Shown here one piece after another: positions 17,649 through 27,005 of a stretch of DNA of 64,000 nucleotides. This DNA is from Pseudomonadaceae bacterium SI-3. GTDB lineage: Bacteria; Pseudomonadota; Gammaproteobacteria; Pseudomonadales; Pseudomonadaceae. The first letter of the stretch is position 1. Every line of letters begins with the position of its first letter. The notes under the pieces were generated by a model, which was given only the letters and a program-made list of their open reading frames with translations, had not been told where the DNA came from and ran no database searches. A program made the position numbers and the translations under genes. The DNA is taken from positions 4,402,001 through 4,466,000 of the forward strand of contig CP026511.1 in assembly GCA_004010935.1 (NCBI GenBank), written 5' to 3'.

Positions 17649-18593
17649 CTAATTCACGGACGCGCCTGGATGGGCGGTCTGCGCTTTGCCATCACCCACG
17701 ACTGGCGCCGCCACATCACCGAAACGCAACGCGCCCAGCGTCGCCAGCATGATCAGCAGCCCGCCGGACCATTCCGGCAGCGTCAACCGCTCCCCCAGCC
17801 AGAGCCCGGCGATAATCGCGCCGAACAACGGCTCGGACCCCATCAACAAAGAAACACGTGTGGCGCTGGTGCGGCCAAGCGCCAGGTTCTGTGCATAGAG
17901 CGCAAACAACGTGGCGAAGGCCACCAGGTACAAGGTCGCGGCCCAGAATGCCGGACTCTGCGGCAACGTCGGCAAGCCACCCGGCAGTGATAGGCCCAGT
18001 AGCAGGCAACCCGACGCTACAACCCCGCTTTGCACCGCCGTCAGTGCGAGCGGTGGCACCTGCTGATCAGCTGTCAGCCGTCGCGTCAGGCACACCAGCA
18101 CGGCGCGCAATACTGCGGCTGCTAGCATCAGCCCATCCCCCGGGTTGAGCGAGATTGCCATGCCCCCGGTCAGCAGCCAGACGCCGACCAACGACAGGGC
18201 ACAAGCCACAAACAACAGATTGCTCGGGCGCTGACGCACCATCGCCCATTCCACGAAGGGCGTGAACACCACGCACAGGCTGATGAGAAAGGCAGCGTTA
18301 CTGGCACTGGTCAGCATCACGCCCCAGGTTTCGCAAAGAAAGATCCCGAGCATGACCAGCCCCAGCGGCAGACCCGGACGAATCGCCCGTCGCCCCTCAC
18401 CGCGCAGCTGTGGCAGCAGCAGGATGAACGTCAGTCCGAAGCGAATTGCCAGAAACCCCAGCACCGGATAAAACCATAGCGCCTGCTTGGCCACCGCATA
18501 GCTACTGCCCCAGATGATCGCCACCATCAGTAGCATGGCATCGGCCAGCCAGAGATTGCGTTGTGTGACACCGCGCCAGTCGTGCATGCCCAT
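17649..18593 (-). CDS. EamA/DMT family transporter
   Basis: A 314-residue inner-membrane protein with ten hydrophobic segments in two EamA repeats, a topology used for export of amino acids or metabolites. The first repeat opens ADAMLLMVAIIWGSSYAVAKQAL, with the characteristic WG(S/T)xx pattern. The second includes RTSATRVSLLMGSEPLFGAIIAGLWLGERL, the conserved end of EamA domains. The start at 18593 is chosen because GAGGGGTG immediately precedes it; a longer frame exists but lacks a ribosome site. It is divergent from a LysR regulator across 83 bp, which probably controls it. Substrate unknown. Confidence 0.83.
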   Translation of the reverse strand: MGMHDWRGVTQRNLWLADAMLLMVAIIWGSSYAVAKQALWFYPVLGFLAIRFGLTFILLLPQLRGEGRRAIRPGLPLGLVMLGIFLCETWGVMLTSASNAAFLISLCVVFTPFVEWAMVRQRPSNLLFVACALSLVGVWLLTGGMAISLNPGDGLMLAAAVLRAVLVCLTRRLTADQQVPPLALTAVQSGVVASGCLLLGLSLPGGLPTLPQSPAFWAATLYLVAFATLFALYAQNLALGRTSATRVSLLMGSEPLFGAIIAGLWLGERLTLPEWSGGLLIMLATLGALRFGDVAAPVVGDGKAQTAHPGASVN

Positions 18594-18645
18594 CACCCCT
18601 CTTCTCAGATCGAGGCGATTGTCCATTGATACGCTGAGGTCGATA

Positions 18646-18655
18646 ATCAAGTGAT
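18646..18655. promoter_or_regulatory. Candidate LysR operator between DMT transporter and regulator
   Basis: The inverted repeat ATCA-AG-TGAT lies in the 83 bp divergent intergenic region, flanked by a wider GCTGA...TCAGC pair. It is a plausible regulator site by position; the sequence alone does not prove it. Confidence 0.3.
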
Positions 18656-18676
18656 TCAGCAAAGGACTTGTTCGCC

Positions 18677-19591
18677 ATGAGAACGAATTACAAGACAACG
18701 CTGTTACCGGGAATGGCGGTGTTCGTGCGCGTGGTGGAAGCCGGCAGCTTCTCCGCCGCCGCCCGGCAGCTTGGCACCACCGCTTCGGCAGTGAGCCGCC
18801 AGGTCGCGCGGCTGGAGCAGGAGTTGTCGTTGCGGTTGCTGGAGCGCACAACACGGCAGCTGCGATTGAACGAAGCCGGCAGTGAGTTCTACGCCCATTG
18901 CAGGGCAATGCTCGACGCTGCCGAGCAGGCGCTGGCCATCGGCGAACGCCTGATGAGCCGCCCCCGCGGGCTTGTGCGCCTGAGCGTGCCAAAAGCCTAC
19001 GGAAAGTTTGTCATCAGTCCGTTGATGCCAGGTTTCCTCCGGCGCTACGGCGATGTCGATGTGCAGTTGCAGATCAGCGATCAGAGCCCGGACCTGATCG
19101 AAGATGGCTTCGACCTGCTGGTGAAGGTCACTGATCAACCACCCGAAGGCCTGGCCGGCAAGCCGCTTGGGCCGGTACGCCAGCTGCTCTGCGCGAGCCC
19201 GCACTACCTGCAACAGCAAGGCACGCCGCAGCATCCGCAGGAATTGCTCAGACACAGCTGCATGTTTCTGGGTGAAAACGCTGGCGACAACCGTTGGCAT
19301 TTCAGCAACGGCGATCAGCAGGAGGTAGTGACGGTGCGTGGCCGCTATATCAGCAATCACAGCGAAGCGCGGCTGGATGCAGCGGTAGGGGATATCGGTA
19401 TCACGGTGCTGCCGCAATTCACGGCGGCGCAAGCGCTGGCGGAGGGGCGCTTGCGCGAAGTGCTGCCGCAGTGGCGCTACACCGGCTCGTATCAGGGCGC
19501 GGCCTGGCTCCTGTGGCGACCGAACCTGCACCTGCCGCCGAAGCAGCGGGTGCTAATTGACTACCTAAGCGAGGCGCTGACCACGAGCTAA
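18677..19591 (+). CDS. LysR family transcriptional regulator
   Basis: A 304-residue regulator. The N-terminal winged helix-turn-helix is visible as AGSFSAAARQLGTTASAVSRQVARLEQELSLRLLERTTR (residues about 24-62). A substrate-binding domain follows, including VRLSVPKAYGKFVISPLMPGFLRRYGDVDVQL and a C-terminal GDIGITVLPQFTA. ATG 18677 is chosen because AAAGGA lies 10 bases upstream; a TTG at 18668 would overlap it. It is divergent from the DMT transporter, its most likely target along with itself. The closest relatives by style are CrgA/AaeR-type regulators. The inducer is unknown. Confidence 0.88.
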   Translation: MRTNYKTTLLPGMAVFVRVVEAGSFSAAARQLGTTASAVSRQVARLEQELSLRLLERTTRQLRLNEAGSEFYAHCRAMLDAAEQALAIGERLMSRPRGLVRLSVPKAYGKFVISPLMPGFLRRYGDVDVQLQISDQSPDLIEDGFDLLVKVTDQPPEGLAGKPLGPVRQLLCASPHYLQQQGTPQHPQELLRHSCMFLGENAGDNRWHFSNGDQQEVVTVRGRYISNHSEARLDAAVGDIGITVLPQFTAAQALAEGRLREVLPQWRYTGSYQGAAWLLWRPNLHLPPKQRVLIDYLSEALTTS

Positions 19592-19674
19592 GCACCATAC
19601 CGATATGTGACGGCTACTGCGGCGTGCCGCCTCTAGCGCAAAGGTAGCCAGAGCGCCGAGCGGCCTTTGGCTCT

Positions 19675-19739
19675 TGGTGGGCTGAAGCCCACCCTACAAT
19701 CTGGAAAACGAGCTCCCGTAGGGTGGGCTTCAGCCCGCC
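19675..19739. repeat. REPIN of the GTAGGGTGGGCTTCAGCCC type
   Basis: A second copy of the element at 17553-17617, with the same inverted pair (19675-19696 and 19718-19739) and the same 21 bp spacer length. It lies between the LysR stop and the convergent phoU stop. Confidence 0.88.
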
Positions 19740-19777
19740 AAGGGCAGTCACAGCGCCCGGCGTTTCCCCAAAAAGGA

Positions 19778-20500
19778 TCAGTCGCGCTTGGCGACTTCCT
19801 CGGCCATGCGCGTCAGGCCCAGGTGGCGCACGTCGGTGCCGCGCACCAGGTAGATCACCATTTCAGCAATGTTGCGCGCGTGGTCGCCGATACGTTCCAG
19901 CGAGCGCAGCACCCAGATCACGCTGAGTACGCGAGAAATCGAGCGCGGGTCTTCCATCATGTAGGTGACCAGTTCACGCAGCGCAGTCTTGTATTCGCGG
20001 TCGACCGTCTTGTCGTACTGCGCCACCGACAGCGCCAGCTCGGCGTCGAAGCGGGCGAAGGCATCCAGCGACTCCTGCACCATCCGACGTACCTGATCAC
20101 CGATATGGCGGACCTCGACATAGCCGCGTGGCGACTCGCCGTCTTCGCACAGTTCGATGGCACGACGGGCGATCTTGGTCGCTTCGTCACCGATGCGCTC
20201 CAGATCGATGACCGACTTGGAGATGCTGATGATCAGGCGCAGATCGGAGGCCGCTGGCTGGCGGCGCGCGAGGATACGAATGCACTCTTCGTCGATGTCG
20301 CGCTCCATGTGGTTGATCTGGTCATCCACGTCGCGCACCTGCTGCGCGAGCCCGGAATCGGCATCGATCAGCGCAGTAACCGCATCGTTGACCTGCTTTT
20401 CCACCAGGCCACCCATGGCCAGGAGATGGCTGCGCACCTCTTCCAGCTCGGCGTTGAACTGCTGGGAGATGTGTTGGGTGTGGCTGTCTTTGCTGATCAT
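19778..20500 (-). CDS. phoU: Phosphate-specific transport regulator PhoU
   Basis: PhoU links the Pst transporter to the PhoR/PhoB two-component system and represses the Pho regulon when phosphate is sufficient. The 240-residue all-helical product has the two PhoU repeats with their metal-binding motifs: ISKSVIDLERIGDEATKIARRA (about residues 94-115) and the matching LRSLERIGDHARNIAEMVIYLV (about 197-218). The start at 20500 has GGAG upstream. It is last in the pst operon, 185 bp after pstB, with a palindromic element in the gap. Very secure. Confidence 0.95.
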   Translation of the reverse strand: MISKDSHTQHISQQFNAELEEVRSHLLAMGGLVEKQVNDAVTALIDADSGLAQQVRDVDDQINHMERDIDEECIRILARRQPAASDLRLIISISKSVIDLERIGDEATKIARRAIELCEDGESPRGYVEVRHIGDQVRRMVQESLDAFARFDAELALSVAQYDKTVDREYKTALRELVTYMMEDPRSISRVLSVIWVLRSLERIGDHARNIAEMVIYLVRGTDVRHLGLTRMAEEVAKRD

Positions 20501-20599
20501 CTGTTTCGCTCCGAGGAGGCTGCCGCTAGGCGGCTCTGGTGCGCAGCGCACCCTTGTAAATTGGATTCCACCCAAACCCGTCTGGGCTTTGGCAGAGTG

Positions 20600-20677
20600 T
20601 GTCAGGCAAGGAGGCGGAGCGCAGACAGTACGATTTGTACGGCAAGTTCCGCCGACGCCGCCTGGCGCGCTCTGACA
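20600..20677. repeat. 78 bp imperfect palindromic element in the pstB-phoU gap
   Basis: TGTCAG at 20600 is mirrored by CTGACA ending at 20677; AGGCGG near the left end is mirrored by CCGCCT near the right; the centre is the palindrome GTAC-GATTT-GTAC (20628-20640). This looks like a small dispersed palindromic element rather than part of either gene. No insertion-sequence gene is present. Confidence 0.55.
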
Positions 20678-20685
20678 TGGCCAGA

Positions 20686-21516
20686 CTAGCCGTAGCGGCC
20701 GGTGATGTAGTCTTCCGTCTGCTTCTTTTCGGGATTGGTGAACAGCGTATCGGTGTCGCCGTACTCGATCAGCTTGCCCATGTACATGAACGCGGTGTAG
20801 TCGGACACCCGCGCGGCCTGCTGCATGTTGTGGGTGACGATGACGATGGTGTACTTGGCCTTGAGCTCGTAGATCAGCTCTTCGACTTTCAACGAGGAAA
20901 TCGGGTCCAGCGCTGAGCTCGGCTCGTCCAGCAGCAGCACTTCGGGTTGCACGGCGATGGTACGGGCGATAACCAGACGCTGCTGCTGACCACCGGAAAG
21001 GCCGAGGGCCGATTCGTGCAGGCGGTCCTTCACTTCTTCCCACAGCGCGGCGCCCTTGAGCGCCCATTCGACGGTCTCGTCCAGCACGCGCTTCTGCTTG
21101 ATGCCTTGGATGCGCAGGCCGTAGACGACGTTCTCGTAGATGCTCTTGGGGAACGGGTTCGGCTTCTGGAACACCATGCCGACGCGACGACGCAGGTCGG
21201 CGACGTCCTCACCCTTGCGGTAGATGTTGTGGCCATCGAGGTTGATGGCGCCTTCGATACGGCAGCCGTCGACCAGATCATTCATGCGGTTGAAGCAGCG
21301 CAGCAGAGTTGACTTGCCGCAACCGGACGGGCCGATAAAGGCCGTCACACGTTGGCGCGGGATGTTCATGCTGACGTTGAACAGCGCCTGCTTTTCGCCG
21401 TAGTAGAGGCTCAGGTCAGGCACTTCGATGGCCACGGCTTCGTTGGCCAGGCTCAGCGCGCGCTTGTCGCGACCCAGCGCCGAGATGTCGATGGAATGCG
21501 TCTTTGCTTGTGACAT
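20686..21516 (-). CDS. pstB: Phosphate ABC transporter ATP-binding protein PstB
   Basis: PstB is the ATPase of the high-affinity phosphate importer at the inner membrane. The 276-residue product has Walker [12 protein letters not shown] (about residues 62-72), the ABC signature LSGGQQQR (about 173-180), Walker [15 protein letters not shown] (about 191-204) and a switch His in [10 protein letters not shown]. An N-terminal extension of about 35 residues precedes the ABC core, as in other pseudomonads. It lies 80 bp after pstA and 185 bp before phoU. Confidence 0.96.
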   Translation of the reverse strand: MSQAKTHSIDISALGRDKRALSLANEAVAIEVPDLSLYYGEKQALFNVSMNIPRQRVTAFIGPSGCGKSTLLRCFNRMNDLVDGCRIEGAINLDGHNIYRKGEDVADLRRRVGMVFQKPNPFPKSIYENVVYGLRIQGIKQKRVLDETVEWALKGAALWEEVKDRLHESALGLSGGQQQRLVIARTIAVQPEVLLLDEPSSALDPISSLKVEELIYELKAKYTIVIVTHNMQQAARVSDYTAFMYMGKLIEYGDTDTLFTNPEKKQTEDYITGRYG

Positions 21517-21596
21517 GGATGTCTCCGTATCGCTGGAGGCTAGAAGCTCGGGCTGCGATCGTTGCAGCGCCGGGCCACCAGCGGGTCTGTCGGCTA

Positions 21597-23267
21597 TTAG
21601 TGGTCGAGCGCTTTGTATTTTTCGCGCAGATGGTTACGGATCACGACGGCCGTGAGGTTCAGCGTCGCGATCACCAGCACCAGCAGCAGCGCCGTTGCAT
21701 AGACCAGCGGCCGCGCCGCCTCGACGTTGGGGCTCTGGAAGCCGACGTCATAAATATGAAAGCCCAGGTGCATGATCTTCTGATCCAGGTGCAGGTAGGG
21801 GTAGTTACCGTTGAGCGGCAGGCTCGGCGCCAGCTTGACCACACCCACCAGCATCAAGGGTGCGACCTCGCCGGCGGCACGGGCCACGGCGAGAATCAGG
21901 CCGGTCATCATCGCCGGGCTGGCCATCGGCAGGACCACTTTCCACAGGGTCTCGGACTTGGTCGCACCCAGCGCCAGCGAGCCTTCGCGGAGAATACGCG
22001 GAATACGGGCCAGGCCTTCCTCGGTGGCCACGATGACCACCGGCAGCGTCAGGATCGCCAGGGTCAACGATGCCCACATCAGGCCTGGAGTGCCGAACAC
22101 CGGCGCCGGAGCTGCTTCGGGGTAGAAGATCTGATCAAGCGAACCACCCAGGACGTAGACGAAGAAGCCGAGGCCGAACACGCCGTAGACGATCGAGGGC
22201 ACCCCGGCGAGGTTGTTGACCGCGATGCGGATGATGCGGGTCAGCACGCCTTGCTTGGCATATTCACGCAGGTAGACCGCTGCAATCACGCCGAACGGGG
22301 TGACGATCACCGCCATGATGATGGTCATCAGCACGGTGCCGAAAATTGCCGGAAAGATGCCGCCTTCGGTGTTCGCCTCACGTGGTTCGTCACTGACGAA
22401 CTCCCACACCTTGGCAAAGTAGAAGCCTAGCTTGTCGAGCGTCGACATGGCGTTCGGACGGTAGGCACGGACGATCTTGCCGAGGCTGATCTCCTTTTCC
22501 TGACCGTCCATGGTGCGCATGGTGATGCTGTCGCGATTGAAGCCTGTGTAGAGCGCGACCAGCTCGCTCTCGAGCGCCTTGTATTCGGCGTCCCACTGCG
22601 CCCGCTCGGCATCGAGTTCGGCCTGTGCGGCCGCATCGAGCTTATCGTCCAGCTCCAGCTTGCGGGTCTTCAGACGCAGGCGTTCCAGGCCATGATTGAT
22701 GCGACCGATGTCGACCTTTTCCAGCTTGGCGATCCCGGCATGCAGGTCGTCGATGCGGTCAATGCGCTTTTGCAGCTCTGGCCATGCGGCATCGCCCTCG
22801 GCCACCAGTTGACCGCCTTCTTTGACGTTCAACAGCTCGCCATAGAAGTTGCCCCACTCGCGGCGCTCCAGCGCCACCAGATCGGCCGGCTTGCGCTGAT
22901 TGCTCAGCCACTCGCCGACGACCCAGGAGAAGTCCGCACCGTAGACCTCGCGGTTACCGACCTTGAGCAGTTCACGGGTCATGAACTCGCCGCCTTCGAC
23001 GTCCACCGGCAGCCCACTGGCCGCCAGACGTGCACGCGGCACTTCTTCAGCCTGCACCACTTCGCCAGCCATCACCCGCGGCTGCGATCCCGGCACTTGG
23101 TAGTCGGCCACGATCACGTCGTCCGGCCAGAAATGCTCGAGGCCGCGCACGGCGATTACCGCCAGCAGGCCGAGTGTCATGATCACGGCGATCGCCACGG
23201 CGCCCGCGTTCATCCAGACCCAGGGGCTGCCGCTCTTGATCCAGGTTTTCAGCGAATCCTTTTTCAC
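21597..23267 (-). CDS. pstA: Phosphate ABC transporter permease PstA, long form
   Basis: A 556-residue permease. The typical C-terminal permease core (about residues 280-550) includes [33 protein letters not shown], the EAA loop that contacts PstB. Between TM1 (about residues 20-42) and the core is a periplasmic insert of roughly 220 residues, partly coiled-coil in character ([25 protein letters not shown]). E. coli PstA is about 300 residues; the insert is seen in Pseudomonas relatives. The start is GTG at 23267, chosen from AAAGG upstream and the expected N-terminus [14 protein letters not shown]; another GTG at 23306 is less well supported. It follows pstC by 54 bp. Confidence 0.92.
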   Translation of the reverse strand: MKKDSLKTWIKSGSPWVWMNAGAVAIAVIMTLGLLAVIAVRGLEHFWPDDVIVADYQVPGSQPRVMAGEVVQAEEVPRARLAASGLPVDVEGGEFMTRELLKVGNREVYGADFSWVVGEWLSNQRKPADLVALERREWGNFYGELLNVKEGGQLVAEGDAAWPELQKRIDRIDDLHAGIAKLEKVDIGRINHGLERLRLKTRKLELDDKLDAAAQAELDAERAQWDAEYKALESELVALYTGFNRDSITMRTMDGQEKEISLGKIVRAYRPNAMSTLDKLGFYFAKVWEFVSDEPREANTEGGIFPAIFGTVLMTIIMAVIVTPFGVIAAVYLREYAKQGVLTRIIRIAVNNLAGVPSIVYGVFGLGFFVYVLGGSLDQIFYPEAAPAPVFGTPGLMWASLTLAILTLPVVIVATEEGLARIPRILREGSLALGATKSETLWKVVLPMASPAMMTGLILAVARAAGEVAPLMLVGVVKLAPSLPLNGNYPYLHLDQKIMHLGFHIYDVGFQSPNVEAARPLVYATALLLVLVIATLNLTAVVIRNHLREKYKALDH

Positions 23268-23321
23268 GGATCGATACCTTTGTCGAAAACTTGTCGCAGC
23301 CGTCACCGGCTGCGTTCTTTA

Positions 23322-25598
23322 TTACAGGCTGGCGTACTTGAGGCGCAGGCGCTGGCGGATCAGCTCGGCCAGGGTGTTCATCACGAAGGTGAACATCAGC
23401 AGCACCATCGCGGCGAGAAACAGCACGCGATAGTGAGTGCTGCCCACTTCCGATTCGGGCATTTCCACTGCGACGTTGGCCGCCAGGGTGCGCATGCCTT
23501 CGAAGATGTTGGCTTCCATGATTGGCGTGTTGCCGGTGGCCATCAGCACGATCATGGTTTCGCCCACGGCGCGGCCCATACCGATCATCAGTGCGGAGAA
23601 GATGCCGGGGCTGGCGGTCAGCAGCACCACGCGGGTCAGCGTCTGCCAGGGCGTGGCACCGAGTGCCAGTGAGCCTAGCGTGAGGCTGCGCGGCACACTG
23701 AACACGGCGTCTTCGGCAATCGAGTAGATCGTCGGGATCACCGCGAAGCCCATTGCGATGCCAATCACCAGCGCGTTGCGCTGGTCGAAGGGGATGCCCA
23801 TGTCGTTGGACAGCCACAGGCGCATGTCACCACCGAAGAACCAGTTTTCCAGGTATCCGCTGATGGCCAGGGAGCCCCAGCCCACCACAAGGATCACGGG
23901 TATCAGCAACAGCGCTTCCCAACCATCCGGCACGCTCAGGCGAATGTTTTCCGGCAGCCGGCTCCAGAACCAACCGGCGAAGAGAATCGCCACTGGCATC
24001 AGCAGCAGCAGGCTGAAAATGCCGGGCAGGTGGTTTTCCAGATAGGGCGCGAGGAACAGGCCGGCAAAGAAGCCGAGGATGACCGTTGGCAGCGCTTCCA
24101 TCAGTTCGATCACCGGCTTGACCTTGCGGCGTAGCGTCGGCGCCATGAAATACGCGGTATACAGCGCGGCGCAGATCGCCAGCGGAGCGGCCAGCAGCAT
24201 CGCGTAGAACGCCGCCTTGAGCGTACCGAACGCCAGTGGCGAGAGGCTCAGCTTGGGCTCGAAGTCACCGGTAGCCGACGTGGACTGCCAAACGTAGTCC
24301 GGCTCCGGGTAACTTTCGTACCAGACCTTGCCCCAGAGCGCGCTCCAGGAAATCTCCGGGTGCGGATTGTCGATCACGAAACGCTGTAGCTGGTCACCTG
24401 ATTCGACCAACAGGCGCGTGGCCCGAGGCGACATGGCGGCGACGGCAGCGCCCTCTGCGACCTGCTCGGTCAGCAGCTCGCGATGGGCCGTGCTGTGGAA
24501 GATGCCCAGAGTGCCGGCGCTGTCGAGGGCAAGGAAGCCCTTGCGACGCTCTTCGGGAAGAATCTGTGTGATCGGTTGATCGGCCAGCTGAAAGTTGCGC
24601 ACGTTCTTCAGTTCAGGCTGACCGTCGTTGCTGCGCACCATGAACCACTGACCGATGCTGCCATTCGAGTCGCCGACCATCAGCGAGATGCCGCCCAGCA
24701 GCGAGGCTACCGTGGTGATCTCGCCTTTGCCGCCAAGTAGCTTGTAGCGACCGTTGAGTTGCTTGCGGCGCAGATCGAAGACATCAACGCTGGCGCGACC
24801 GCTCACGGCGAACAACCACATGTGCCGCGGGTCGATGCGCAGCGCCTTGATTGGCTCGGAGAGTTGCGGCAGATCCATCCGCTCCTCTTCAAGGCTTTTT
24901 TCACCGGTCATCAAATTTTCAGTGGAGACGATTTTCAAGGCATGCAACGCGCCATTCGTAGCGCCTGCGACCATCAATGTCGAGCCGTTGAGACTGATGC
25001 CTGCATGCTCGATGGGCCGCCCTTGCGGATCAAGGTTCAGCGGTTGTTCACCGAAGGGGTAGTCCAGCCGCGGCGTGATGGTCTTCTTGCCTTCCGGGTA
25101 GCTGACTTTGTAATTGTGCTCTGCAACCAGCACTTGGCCGTTGCTCAGCCCCAGCACCATACGGCGGTTGCCGGGCGTGTCCTGGCCGACCGAGACGATC
25201 TGGCTGCCAGCCGGCAGCGGCAACTCTACGGTACGCAGCAGGTCGCCAGTGGGTACGCTGAAGAAACGAACGGCTCCGTCGCTGCCCAGACGCATCGCCA
25301 CCTTGTTCTGCTCTTCCACGGCCAGCAACAGCGGCTCGCCGGCATCGGCCAGCCAGGCCGGCTGCTGCACTTCACGCGCCTCCAGTTCGGCGCCCTGAAA
25401 CATGGGCGCTACGACCTGCGCGAGATAGAAGAAAATCAGGGTGATGGCGCCAAGCACGGCGAGGCCGCCAATGGAGACATACCAGCGCGCCAGCTTGTCT
25501 TTGAATGCGCGGATACGGCGCTTGCGCTGCAGGGCCGGGGTGTTGAAATCCAGCCGCTGCACATCGGAATTCGCGCTCATGGTCTCGATATCGTTCAT
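23322..25598 (-). CDS. pstC: Phosphate ABC transporter permease PstC, long form
   Basis: A 758-residue permease, more than twice the length of E. coli PstC. TM1 lies near residues 45-68. A periplasmic domain of about 370 residues follows, with repeated beta-rich segments (AIDALRIDPRHMWLFAV-like, TVASLLGGISLMVGDSNGSIG) that look like beta-propeller blades. The membrane core begins about residue 455 and holds VIELMEALPTVILGFFAGLFLAPYL and SLALGATPWQTLTRVVLLTASPGI, the EAA loop. ATG 25598 has AGGAA 8 bases upstream. It lies 215 bp after pstS. The propeller call is by eye. Confidence 0.92.
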   Translation of the reverse strand: MNDIETMSANSDVQRLDFNTPALQRKRRIRAFKDKLARWYVSIGGLAVLGAITLIFFYLAQVVAPMFQGAELEAREVQQPAWLADAGEPLLLAVEEQNKVAMRLGSDGAVRFFSVPTGDLLRTVELPLPAGSQIVSVGQDTPGNRRMVLGLSNGQVLVAEHNYKVSYPEGKKTITPRLDYPFGEQPLNLDPQGRPIEHAGISLNGSTLMVAGATNGALHALKIVSTENLMTGEKSLEEERMDLPQLSEPIKALRIDPRHMWLFAVSGRASVDVFDLRRKQLNGRYKLLGGKGEITTVASLLGGISLMVGDSNGSIGQWFMVRSNDGQPELKNVRNFQLADQPITQILPEERRKGFLALDSAGTLGIFHSTAHRELLTEQVAEGAAVAAMSPRATRLLVESGDQLQRFVIDNPHPEISWSALWGKVWYESYPEPDYVWQSTSATGDFEPKLSLSPLAFGTLKAAFYAMLLAAPLAICAALYTAYFMAPTLRRKVKPVIELMEALPTVILGFFAGLFLAPYLENHLPGIFSLLLLMPVAILFAGWFWSRLPENIRLSVPDGWEALLLIPVILVVGWGSLAISGYLENWFFGGDMRLWLSNDMGIPFDQRNALVIGIAMGFAVIPTIYSIAEDAVFSVPRSLTLGSLALGATPWQTLTRVVLLTASPGIFSALMIGMGRAVGETMIVLMATGNTPIMEANIFEGMRTLAANVAVEMPESEVGSTHYRVLFLAAMVLLMFTFVMNTLAELIRQRLRLKYASL

Positions 25599-25775
25599 GC
25601 GAAGGTTCCTGGCCACTCAGGCCGCTTAAACTGCTGCGCCGTTGGCGCGAGTCGTTTCCTGGCTTGATGGCCGGTCGGGCGCCTAATTTAATGCAGCTGT
25701 GTGACAGAAAAATTACAGCGAGGTGACGTGACAACGCCCACCGGCGCAAGAAGCGTGGCGGGCGTCGAACTCAAG

Positions 25776-25796
25776 CCTTGCAGCGGTCGCTGCAGG
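25776..25796 (-). promoter_or_regulatory. Hairpin in pstS-pstC gap
   Basis: CTTGCAGCG and CGCTGCAGG form a near-perfect stem with a two-base loop, just after the pstS stop. No T run follows on the minus strand, so partial termination or 3' end protection of pstS mRNA, rather than full termination, would explain the usual excess of PstS over the permeases. Confidence 0.45.
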
Positions 25797-25813
25797 CCTG
25801 AACGCTGCTGGGT

Positions 25814-26788
25814 TTAGTCGTTCTGCAGACCCAGGTCGCTAAGGGTCTTGTCGACCACTTTCTTCGGCAGCGGGATGTAGCCGTCTTTGACCACGACGTC
25901 CTGGCCCTGCTTCGACAGCACAAGCTTGAGGAACTCGGCGTCGATCGGGCTCAGCGGCTTGTTCGGCGCCTTGTTGACGTAGACGTAGAAGAAGCGTGCC
26001 AGCGGGAACTTGCCAGCCAGAGCGTTCTCTTCGTTGGCTTCAAAGGCTTCGCCACCCTTGGACAGGGGCACAGCGCGGACGCTGGAAGTCTTGTAGCCGA
26101 TGCCTGAGTAACCGATGGCGTTCAGGGTGCTGGAGATCGACTGCACCACCGAAGCGGAGCCCGGCTGCTCGTTGACGTTAGGCTTGAAGTCACCCTTGCA
26201 CAGCGCTTCTTCCTTGAAGTAGCCATAGGTACCGGAAACCGAGTTACGACCGAACAGCTGGATCGGCTTGCTCGCCCACTCGCCGGTCAGGCCGACGTCA
26301 CCCCAGGTGGTGATGTCCTTTTCGCCACCGCACAGGCGGGTGCTGGAGAAGATCGCGTCGACCTGCTCGATATCCAGGCTCTTGATCGGGTTGTCCTTGT
26401 GGACGAACACGGCCAAGGCGTCGATAGCGACCGGCACAGCAGTCGGCTTGTAGCCGTACTTCTCTTCGAAGGCCTGGATTTCGTTGTCCTTCATCGGACG
26501 GCTCATCGGGCCGAGGTTGGCCGTGCCTTCTGTCAGCGCGGGCGGTGCGGTGGAGGAGCCGGCGGCCTGAATCTGGATGTTGACGTTCGGGTAGGCACGC
26601 TTGAAGTCTTCAGCCCACAGGGTCATCAGGTTGGCCAGGGAGTCGGAACCGACGCTGGACAGGTTGCCGGATACGCCGGAGGTCTTCTCATAGGTCGGCA
26701 GTGCTGGATCAACCGCGGCCACTGCGTTGGCAGCGCCTACACCAGCGGCAACAAAGGTCAGGGCCGCCATCAAACGATTCAGTTTCAT
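25814..26788 (-). CDS. pstS: Periplasmic phosphate-binding protein PstS
   Basis: PstS captures phosphate in the periplasm for the Pst importer. The 324-residue product has a signal peptide ([25 protein letters not shown], cleavage near residue 24). Phosphate-contact motifs are visible: [12 protein letters not shown] (about residues 44-55), [12 protein letters not shown] (about 73-84) and [18 protein letters not shown] (about 180-197). AGGAG lies 6 bases before the ATG. It is first in the pst-phoU operon, with a Pho box about 75 bp upstream. Very secure. Confidence 0.96.
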   Translation of the reverse strand: MKLNRLMAALTFVAAGVGAANAVAAVDPALPTYEKTSGVSGNLSSVGSDSLANLMTLWAEDFKRAYPNVNIQIQAAGSSTAPPALTEGTANLGPMSRPMKDNEIQAFEEKYGYKPTAVPVAIDALAVFVHKDNPIKSLDIEQVDAIFSSTRLCGGEKDITTWGDVGLTGEWASKPIQLFGRNSVSGTYGYFKEEALCKGDFKPNVNEQPGSASVVQSISSTLNAIGYSGIGYKTSSVRAVPLSKGGEAFEANEENALAGKFPLARFFYVYVNKAPNKPLSPIDAEFLKLVLSKQGQDVVVKDGYIPLPKKVVDKTLSDLGLQND

Positions 26789-26859
26789 TCCATGCTCCTA
26801 GCAGGGGTGTGTCAGTGTTTGGAACGGGGGCCATTGTCTGCAGGCCGTGTGAACACTCT

Positions 26860-26887
26860 ATGAACTGAATATGACAATCTGGTGACG
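26860..26887 (-). promoter_or_regulatory. Pho box upstream of pstS
   Basis: On the minus strand the sequence reads CGTCACC, TTGTCAT and AGTTCAT at 11-base intervals (26887 down to 26860). The middle unit is close to the PhoB consensus CTGTCAT. The position, about 75 bp before the pstS ATG, and the target gene make PhoB control very likely. Confidence 0.75.
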
Positions 26888-26934
26888 ATACTGAACTTTA
26901 GGCCTGCCCGGTCGCTGTGACTATCTACAGCCGC

Positions 26935-26969
26935 TATACTCGCCCCCGCCCGCACTGCTGCGGGCTTTT
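26935..26969 (+). promoter_or_regulatory. TATACT -10 candidate and terminator-like hairpin before thioesterase gene
   Basis: TATACT at 26935-26940 resembles a -10 box. Just after it GCCCGCA (26948-26954) pairs with TGCGGGC (26959-26965), followed by TTTT. This is terminator-shaped yet lies 36 bp upstream of the start codon at 27006, so it may attenuate or may end a short leader transcript. Confidence 0.4.
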
Positions 26970-27005
26970 CGCGCAAGAAAAACAAACGCGCCGCGAGTCC
27001 GACCG

